In this document: in pieces, positions 55,601 to 64,000 of the stretch
Layout of the letters: every line of letters begins with the position of its first letter
How positions within the stretch are numbered: position 1 is the first letter of the stretch
Source of the DNA: Prostheceraeus crozeri
Lineage: Eukaryota > Platyhelminthes > Polycladida > Euryleptidae
Length of the DNA stretch: 64,000 nucleotides
NCBI GenBank assembly: GCA_907163375.1
Contig: CAJQUW010007293.1
Coordinates: 62,001-126,000, forward strand
Direction: 5' to 3'
The notes under the pieces: model-generated
The model's database searches: none
Told to the model about the DNA's origin: nothing
Seen by the model: the letters and a program-made list of their open reading frames with translations, nothing else
Made by a program: the position numbers and the translations under genes

Positions 55601-58429
55601 CTCCTTCTCTTTAGCAATTCGCAATGCGGATGCTCCAGCATTCATCGTCTCAGTACCACAATTCACTTTCACTTAAAATTCTTGCGTGAAGTCTTGTATC
55701 ATTAGTATTTTGACTTCCACAGTTCGTGGTCTATCTCCGTGACTGATTATTTTTACTCCTCTCTATGTTAGTTGGACATGTAGTTGTCACCGATGATCAA
55801 TACTAACCAAATTAACCAAGTTTGACTTCCGCAAATTCACATGTTAAAAATACTTTTTCTTCAGCTCATTTGAATATTCCTGCTGATTGAAGAGTTCAAG
55901 CAGTTCACTGATTACTAGGGTTACTAAGGTACACTGATTACTGGCCTTCAACTCGGAGAACACATGCATGTGGCTTCCTAATAATAGAGTCTGAAGCATC
56001 GATCTCAAACTTGGTGTACATGTACATATCACGAATCACGAGGATCACGGTTTCCATTAAAGTATTAAAATGTACACGCTGAAATGATTTCATTCCGTTA
56101 TATTCAGGACGAAATCTTATTTACGTCGGTGTCTTCTTTGAAAATGTGTGCAAGGAGTGTGACGAAAGACTTCGAAGAAAATTAAATTGACTGCATTCTA
56201 CCGTTACAAATGAAAGCAAAGAGAGAATTGCATTAATGGTAAGGAAACCTTGTCACATTCAGATAAGATGGTGTGACACGTCCAACAAACCTCATTTCAT
56301 GTTACTTCAATGTGACTCAACAGCTGAAGAACACTGAAAGACTACATGTACAGTAATTACTGTGACCAATTTTCGATCGGTGGATGTTACATGATCTGCT
56401 TGCATTTTCTGACTGATTAAAATTCTAGTCTAAATCGCCTCTTCAACGATGTCTTCGTAGTTAAATAATTGTCCTAATTTGCAAATCAAGTAACAATGCT
56501 TTGTGATCAAACAATTTTTCTCTGAACATATACTAACGTTATCTTATTTGAAGCTGTCTGTACGTTTCTCTAAGCAGCCACTGTGCGAGCATTTACTCTA
56601 ATGTCCTAAATTCTTCTTTCTATTTGCCCCCATGCTACGGCAATATGGCCCGTGGAATATAAGAGGTTCGAGTTCTTATAAAATAGAGGAAGAGGAACAT
56701 AATGAAATTTGTTTTGAAATACATAGCAAGCGATGATACAATTTCATGCTTACATAGTAACATAGTTAACGCGAACAACAAAGGAATTTGCCCTCACTCT
56801 ACTATCTAATTCAACCCCCAATTGGATTGCTGATCTTGGACCTCATCAATAACATTTTGCGATGCCGCTATGACTAAGAAATGATAGCTACTTGCGCAGC
56901 TACAACTTTTCAAACTCAAATTAAAAAACATCTCGAAGCAAATTTAAATAATCTCAGAGCAAATTTCTCTGAGACTGTTTTAATTAGCTTCGAGGTTATT
57001 TTGATTTGAGCTTGACCCGGTGTAGTGCATGATTACTTCTTCATAGCATTCCACGAGTTACCTGTATTTAATGCCCGATTCCGCAGGGTGAGGCATGGAA
57101 ATCTATAGAAGTCCATGGGTGACGGTCAATTAAGTCTAACGAGTTCGCATGATGTTGTGATGAAGCAAATCATTATGCATGAGTTGCGTAGAGAATTCTA
57201 CTTGGCGACGTGCTATGATGATCGGGCAATGACTGTGATTGATATCTCTATGATCATCGAGAACACTCTGTTCAAAAAGGGTTTTTAAACCGTGTCTCAC
57301 CAGAACCCTTTAATAACTATAAAACTCCTCGGCTGAACCCTTTATCTTAAAACCCTTTTACAGTGATAAAACAGATTTGCAAACGATCCCCTTTTTGTAC
57401 TCGTTGTAAAACCATTATAAAATTGCTGTTTATGATGCGTGCTTCTAATTTCCTTTCATCCTGATATCGCCTGAGTGCGACGATTTCATATTTGCACTGT
57501 CTCTTATCATTCTTGACATGAAAATGTGCTCATCCGATTTAACTATGACTTATAATGACAAGCATTCTGAATATAATGAACAAGACGATTGCATATTCTG
57601 ACTTTATGAAATTAACATGTGTTGCACTTTTGGATTATTTTACAACCTTAAGTACAAATTAGTTGATTGATATTGTATAAATTCTGTGCATATACATTGA
57701 AAAAGTTCCTGTATATTTCAAAATATTATGCCTATATTGACTAGATTCTAGTTCAATAATGACATCATGATTTGTTTAGTCATATCTTACAGAATTGTTA
57801 CTTATAAACGCAGTAAAAAGCACTGCAGCTAAATGACGATGAATAAATACAAATAGAAAATAATTGTATGCAAAGAAGATCCTGTTTCGACACCAGCCGG
57901 ACATTATGAGATTTATCAATCATCCAACATGTTTTCCTATTTCCACCTAATGAAAATGTCTTCCATGTTGAGTAGGTTATTTGAATGTGCGTGTCTGCGT
58001 ACGTTTCAAATTTCTATTCACTGCAATTATCTAACATTTAAATTATTAACATTTAAAGCATGAATGGAAAAATATCCATATTTTTCCTCATCAAGCAAAT
58101 TTCATTGAGAAATCACTTGACAAAGAAAAATGACGCGATTCCCGGTCATTCAGGAATCACACGATTGATTCCGTCGCTCGAGCGGAATCGATTAACTGCA
58201 CCCGCCACTGCATGAAGCATGCAAAAGTAGCTATCACATCTGGAAGCGATGGAATACTAGCCCGTCATTCATGAAACTGTGGTGCTGTTATCTGTTCTAA
58301 TCCATTATATTATATTTTATATAATTATATTAATAATATTATATATTATCATGTAATAAAACGATAGTGGAAAGTATATTTCCCTCGCGCTGATAATTTA
58401 CTGATGTTATTTCATTCCAAAATGCAGAA
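55601..58429. other. Stretch without a supported gene
   Basis: Apart from the palindrome at 56911-57014, there is a small inverted pair around AAAAGGGTTTT (57277) and AAAACCCTTTTACAGTGAT (57352), about 110 bases long, perhaps a tiny MITE. AT runs occur at 58306-58355. Confidence 0.45.
56911..57014. repeat. Imperfect palindrome with 48-bp arms
   Basis: The left arm 56911-56959 and right arm 56967-57014 pair at about 80 percent by eye, with perfect blocks CTCGAAGC/GCTTCGAG and TCTCAGAG/CTCTGAGA around a 7-base loop (CAAATTT). It could be a foldback MITE; its RNA would form a long hairpin. Confidence 0.75.
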
Positions 58430-59740
58430 AAAAATTGCAAACTTTCGACCAATATCTCACTTCAGATTTTAGCAAATTAATCGAAAGACAGCTATGCTCA
58501 ACCATGTGATACACAAGATCAGTGAATTACACATGCACGTGTATGATCTTCAACAGTTTGCTTTCATAAGACATAGGTGTACTGGTTGTGCATTAAGTAC
58601 GAATACTTTATTGTGTAACTGAATTTATGGACAATCTCGATGTCGGATAACATGCTTAGATCTCACTAAAGCCCAGTCTTATCATCAATCGTTCAAATAG
58701 CGCTAGTTTGAATTTTGGATTCTTTCTTTGGTTTGAGAGCTATCTTACAGTTCGTTTACAAAGCCTTAAGTAAAGACTGTAAGTTGATCAAGGACGGAAA
58801 ACTTCCCTATACTTTTGTATGTCTAACTTATGGAATCATCGCATTTGTCTCCATGGAGATTTTGGACAATTTTTATGCTTTTAAAGACAGGACCTACCAT
58901 AGATATTCCTGCACTGATTATCGATATATTTAGTTTCCAAGTTTCGCACGAGCTTCCGACTTTTATATCTTCCACTGCTAGGTCATTGAATTAAAAGGTG
59001 TTCGCAGTTCTACGAGATCATGCCTTCCAGTATTCCTCAGGAATCAGTGCTTGCTCCGGTTTTATTTGCTGTATTTATGAAGCCTACATGCAAATGCTAC
59101 TGCAGAATCAATTGTGGTGATATATGCAGATGATGCCACACTGATTGAGCCAATATTTTTTGCCAAATATTTTGCGTGCATTCAAAGTTGGATGAAATGC
59201 TATATAGAATGTCACTAAATAAGGTCCCAACAGCTTGTTTTCCACAAAGGATCTACTTTAGAGTGTGCTTATATCAACGTCAGCGTAGTTAAAGAAGCTA
59301 AGATCCTCGGTGCAATTTGGAGTGATAAACTTGCCCTGCTCTCTCACTTAACTTGAATACCTAAACTTGCGTCATAACGCCACTAAACACTTTGTGTAAA
59401 GAACCATTTCCGTCTCGCGATAATTTGCGCAGGGTGTACAGTTGTGCATCAATTTTATTGTGCTTTGCTCCAGTTTTAGTGTGACTTCCAAAAACTTAAG
59501 AACAGATAATTGAATTTTCACAGAAGAGTTCAGAAAATCATATGTGGCATTGGCAAGAATTGTGAATATTATTTTCTATTGGCTTCATTAATGAGAGACA
59601 AGTGTGCGCTCAAATTTTCGTATGACTGCTAGTCGTTTAGTAATCATCCACTACACTCATTTCTACCTAAAAGTGTGCCAAGATCAAGTCAACAACTATG
59701 TTCACATCATACTTTTTTCATTTGTCGTCTGCAACTTAAT
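58430..59740 (+). mobile_element. Decayed LINE reverse transcriptase
   Basis: ANFRPISH (58437), ER and CTGCALSTNTLL, a residual KAQS, IPQESVLAPVLFAVF at 59031-59075 (consensus IPQGSVLGPLLF) and VVIYADDATLIEP with the catalytic YADD at 59123-59134, then LVFHKGSTLECAYI and AKILGAIWSDKL. Motif order is that of a CR1/Jockey-type RT. Many stops and frame changes indicate an old copy. The 3' end is vague. Confidence 0.72.
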
Positions 59741-60259
59741 TTCTTGAAAGCATTCTAAGCCATCACATGCACCTCCCTCATAATCAATGGATAGACCACA
59801 GGATTATTGGTTTACTTATCTTAATTATCTCTCGCTGTGAAATCTATAATCAAGTCTCCTCTTAGCCAGTTGTTATCATGCCCATCAATAACTAGGAGGA
59901 CCTAAAATAGGGCTTAGAAGCGTTGAGTGTTTAAGTACAAGGTTATACAGTCATGTCAATAACACAGTAGAAACCAAATGCAGGACATACAAGCTCATGT
60001 TAGAATACGTGGTTTTGAAACCATGCTCCAAAAATCAAACTTCAGAATATTTCTAGAACAGAGATTTTTAAAACTGTTCTTTTATCTCATTGATAACACA
60101 GCTATTGAAATCACAAAAGGAACCTTAATTATATCATTTGGAAAAATACAATATGCAGTAAAATTGTGTTTTAGTTTTACGTCAAGTTATGTGATAATGA
60201 ACATTATTCCATGAATATACCTACAAATATACCTCCAATTAGTGACTATCAAAGGCATC
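59741..60259. other. Stretch without a supported gene
   Basis: A 78-residue frame at 59978-60214 shows no motif. Confidence 0.4.
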
Positions 60260-60261
60260 TA

Positions 60262-60934
60262 CAGTTGAGGCTCGATATAACGAACCTCACGGGATCCATG
60301 TAAAAGGTTCGTTATGACGATGGGTTCGTTGTAGCGAGGATGGGGTTATAAAACATGTTTTTTAGCTCAGATATCCTGCTAATTTTGAATAGCGTCGTGT
60401 AAAGTACACCGGGCACATTCTTTTTGACGTTTTATCTTGCATACTTTAAAAATTGAATAACTTACGTTTCTGTCATTTTAAATGCCAATAATACATAAAT
60501 GCCCTTCAAACATCAAATGATCGAACGAATGAAAAACACTCATTGCAATTAGTGTAGCATGCATTGCATGTCAAGATTGGCCAATGCAGAGAGATTTTTG
60601 ATCATAACTTCCCGCTGCATTCGAGCAAACGTCACTACTCCATCCGTTGGTAATTTAAAGCCAGTAGATGCAGAATCCTTATAGCTTTGTGCGAGTGTTT
60701 GATCTGACTTTCAACACAATCCAGCTTTATCGGCTTTATAGATTTGATCACGAGAGTAGTTTTCGATCACGATGAGACTATCAGTTCGGGAACACAAAAT
60801 TGAAGCGTTTCATTTCAATATAATCTGGATTCAACAATATCTTTTCTTCATTCGATTCCTATTGAAAATAATAAAGATTGGGGTCCGTGGATACGGTTCG
60901 CTATAGAAGGGCTCGTTATAGCGAGTCTCCACTG
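60262..60934. mobile_element. Non-autonomous pogo/Tigger-like element
   Basis: Ends CAGTTGAGGCTCGATATAAC and the complement of CAGTGGAGACTCGCTATAAC, flanked by TA on both sides (60260-60261, 60935-60936). Inner repeats of GGTTCGTTAT-type words are typical of these families. It is 673 bases with no transposase. Confidence 0.82.
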
Positions 60935-60936
60935 TA

Positions 60937-63540
60937 AATGCAAAGAAAAGCAAATTACACTTATGAATACTAGTGTTAACAAATCAATTTTATCAATTTT
61001 TAAAACCATAACTGGCATCTTGTATCATTATTAGAAAAAATATGAAAACCAAGATAGATATAAAACATGTTTTTTTAGCATAATCACATACTATTATTAA
61101 GCATTGCTTTCTAAGCAAGACATGTCTTTAAAGCCTTATAATATATCAGTACTGAGAGTACTGAATATATCAGTGGCCATTTGAATAAATTAAGCTTTCT
61201 CTTCATATTTTTGGAAAACATTGGTAGGCGCATTCTACTTCAAATTTCGAACCTATATATACTGCTGGTCGATTAGTGTGGATTGTGTTCGAAAATAGAG
61301 TTGTCTCGAATGATTTTGCTTTTTTTAATGTCATTAGCATTCAGCCAAAATTATGCACCATTGTACTTTATTGGAAAACTGATGGATACAAAAATTAGAA
61401 TTAATATTGTTACGGAGGATTCTAAATTAAAGATAATGAAATCGGAAGCTATCACACATCATTGACTAGTGAGACTAACTTCCTCCAATCTCAAAAAAGA
61501 AAATCCAATTTTGAATGTTCGTTTTCTCGTTGCAGAACGAACAATGATATTTCAAATTTCCAACTAGAAAGAAAAGCCTCAATCATAAGATTGGCGGACA
61601 TTAGCAGCAATTTGTAACAATCAAATTTCTTTTTCAACAAAATCGTTCGGCATGATTATGTTTGGAAAACAACTGAAAATAATTAGTCGCATGCTGATTT
61701 ATGAATGCAGTCAAAACCTCTATTTGCCAATGGCAATATTTTAGAATAGCATTTTTGACAATGAATGACTCTTTGGAACATATGCATGTAATCGTTTAAT
61801 ACTCCTTGGGATCATTAATATAATGGGTAAATCTGCATATGCATATGCAAGTATACTATGTTCTTGACTGCAGATGCATGATTTTTCTATGTCATGTCCA
61901 GGATATGAGGAAAAGGTAGCTTGTTTGCATGTACTTTACATGTGCAATGCTGCGTGTGTTTTGCTGAACTGCCATCTGCATGTGCTTTACAGTCATGCTG
62001 TAATATTCAGATAGTCTGTGTAGTAAGGTTGCATTGAACTGCACATTGATGCTCCACTGTTAAGAGAGAAGGCTGTGCCCGGCTTCCATCTTATTTTAGG
62101 GTCCGATTTAAGTTCGGAGTGCAACCACTTTCAGACCATGTGGTCAATTAATTACCATGGTCAGCTTCTTCTTTGCGCTTCAGCAAGCCTTATTTGAAGT
62201 TCCGTAAATTTTGACCAGTTCACAAATTACATCTATGCACAAGTCTTCCATCCAACGATGCGTCAGAACAATATGACTTTGAAATGATTTTCATGAAATG
62301 AACGAAGTTTTCTCGTATACACAACAGTAACTACAATAAACTACAATTTTTTAATCATTTCACAAAGGCCTGCATCAGAATTTCATATTCCATGCATAGT
62401 TCAGTGTTATGATTCTCATAAATGAAAATCAGAAATTCTAATTTTATTTTTGCGCATATAAATTACCCGAATGTTCTTCGCTAACATGCCTTCACTATTA
62501 TGGTTATAAATGATGATGGCCCGGCTCTTAAGACACACTAAAGACATTTTAAAAGCGTAGAAAGATAGTTGGAAAGTCAGAAACGACTTAGAAAATACAT
62601 CTGTCCGTGTTATGATCTAACCTCAAAACTTGACAAAAGGCATGTGATAGAATATGTGTTCCCAACTTAACCTTATTCACAACAGGGTTTCCGCTTGCGC
62701 TTCGAAGTTTTGAAGATTCACCAGATTTTTGCAGTATCTCCCCATAATAATTGATAATTATACATGATTAAATGTATTGAGGAGTCACTTTAGAGCTCTG
62801 GTTAGAGCAGGATTGTTTTGTGAATGGAATACAAATATTAATGAGTAGTGAGAATAAATATAATATGAATATTTCGATAAAAAATTCTTTAGTATTCATA
62901 GATCTTCCTGGTCATAACTGTCAGTTGAACATTTTTCAACTTCTGCTTTTTGCCAGCTGCATTCACATTTCATAATAGTCAATGACATTTTATTCCTTTT
63001 ATCGTGTTACATGTTCATTTTCGTGTTTAACTGTTACCTTTTGCGCCTGAAATTTCACCATAGAAATGAATAGTTTATGAACTTATATCTGTGACTTTGA
63101 ACACGCAACACGTAGCACGTAGGTGATGTGATACGGCCTTGCATCAGACGCCTATCACTTATACCATTGCATACTACAGCTGAGATAGGTTCATCTCCAC
63201 GCTCCAGACACGCAGATAAATCTATCTCTGTGATTGGTGCATTCTGGCTTCACTGCGAATTACACATGCGAACACACCGTTACTTTCATTGTTCTTGACT
63301 GTGTGACAAAAAAGCACAGTAATGAATTAGAGGGTGCTGCACGCATCAATCAATGGTTGCAGTCCACAGATGCGGAGTCCTATCATTTTGACAAGACTCC
63401 GACTACGGGGGTTGATAGTATTCCGGCTTTTGATAGGACTCCGACTACGGGTGGCAAGTATATAAGCCTAGTTTTTTTTGAAAAATTAACATCATAGATC
63501 ATTATAGGCCTACCTGAACCTATATTTAGTGATCATTGTA
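60937..63540. other. Stretch without a supported gene
   Basis: 63394-63460 has GACTCCGACTACGGG twice, 46 bases apart, within a 50-bp tandem duplication. Short frames at 61283 and 63234 lack motifs. Confidence 0.4.
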
Positions 63541-63735
63541 TCAATTATCAATCATTTTCGATGATAGTTGATCAGATGTTGCTTTCAGTTGTACATGCGA
63601 CTCGACTCCTCCCATCTTGTTGATGTGTGCTTCACATGGTTTTTCTCCAGTCTCTACCAGGCAGGAAAATCTCCCATCCTTCTTCAAAAAGTATGCGTAC
63701 ACTTTCGATTTTGATATGCGCTTTGGAGGAGCCAT
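63541..63735 (-). CDS. Possible BED-type zinc-finger exon
   Basis: ATG at 63735. APPKRISKSKVYAYFLKKDG then FSCLVETGEKPCEAHINK and GGVESHVQ resemble the start of BED fingers (SKVW.yF.kdg...C..C......GG.S.l..H), but the Cys spacing is wider than usual. BED fingers open hAT transposases and ZBED genes. The 65-residue frame stops without a clear donor, so it is probably a decayed element start. Confidence 0.33.
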   Translation of the reverse strand: MAPPKRISKSKVYAYFLKKDGRFSCLVETGEKPCEAHINKMGGVESHVQLKATSDQLSSKMIDN

Positions 63736-64000
63736 CACACACGATTAACGATGGGGTAAGAGGTAATGTTGTCAAACAAACTAGTGTTTCATTTTTGTCT
63801 CTGATGTGACCTTTGGTGCGTAGGTGTGATCGAGGCTAGGAAGGCTTGTCTTCTCTACTAAATCACCGAGTGAAAAGACAATCATTTTTTCACTATCACG
63901 GTTCATTCCTTCAATTATTACAAGCTTTGGATGCATTGCTGTCTCTGTACTTTTGTTTGATGGAGAAAGTTGACATCAAGACAGTGACAGCTATATGCGC
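63736..64000. other. Right window edge, nothing recognised
   Basis: No motif or repeat seen. It would be the upstream region of the possible BED-finger frame. Confidence 0.4.

Noticed and set aside
63394-63460. GACTCCGACTACGGG twice, as a regulatory site pair
   Set aside because: Simple 50-bp tandem duplication without other support.

Overview
The window reads as nuclear DNA of an animal, most likely a marine invertebrate. Coding stretches are sparse, introns have GT-AG borders, promoters carry TATA boxes, there is an interstitial TTAGGG tract, and the mix of Polinton, Penelope-like (PLE), hAT, Tc1/mariner, Crypton, LINE and tRNA-SINE elements fits. I cannot name the species. Most recognisable content is transposable-element sequence of different ages, often nested.

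Layout. 1-8.4 kb: right part of a broken Polinton/Maverick whose left end lies outside the window. It has penton-like, small basic, major capsid and Ulp1-like protease parts on +, and a TBP-like ORF, a PC4-like ORF and a protein-primed DNA polymerase on -. 8.7-14.8 kb: an unrecognised multi-exon gene on - with a TATA promoter. Its exon 4 is split by a 3.67-kb DNA transposon (9753-13421) with 355-bp near-identical terminal inverted repeats, a TTGG duplication and a decayed transposase whose N-terminus looks like the N-terminal zinc region of RAG1 (N-RAG-TP/Chapaev type). 15.2-15.8 kb: a telomere-like tract and a 200-bp-period duplication. 16.1-17.2 kb: two small divergent genes sharing a compact promoter.

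19-32.4 kb is retroelement-rich. It holds two copies of a non-autonomous hAT family and several PLE copies with reverse transcriptase and GIY-YIG pieces. Hammerhead ribozyme motifs recur at PLE ends and inside a tRNA-derived SINE; I count nine in the window, about six with good cores. 35.6 kb holds a Crypton-type tyrosine recombinase segment and 37.0-37.8 kb three copies of a 250-bp MITE. 41.8-44.2 kb is a Tc1/mariner element, one stop short of an open transposase, with a third hAT copy inserted in its left inverted repeat. 48.3-55.6 kb holds a foldback, a 5'-truncated LINE with a 13-bp duplication, a TA-flanked MITE family, a second SINE, and a 1.2-kb inverted-repeat-bounded segment studded with a 15-bp motif. 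56.9 kb is a 104-bp palindrome, 58.4-59.7 kb a decayed LINE, 60.3-60.9 kb a pogo/Tigger-like MITE, and 63.5-63.7 kb a possible BED-finger exon.

The most interesting items are the cluster of hammerhead motifs with palindromic helix III, the RAG1-N-terminus-like transposon sitting in an exon, the Polinton carrying TBP-like and PC4-like ORFs, and the unexplained repeat-studded element at 53.5-54.7 kb. All calls rest on reading the sequence; no database search was run.
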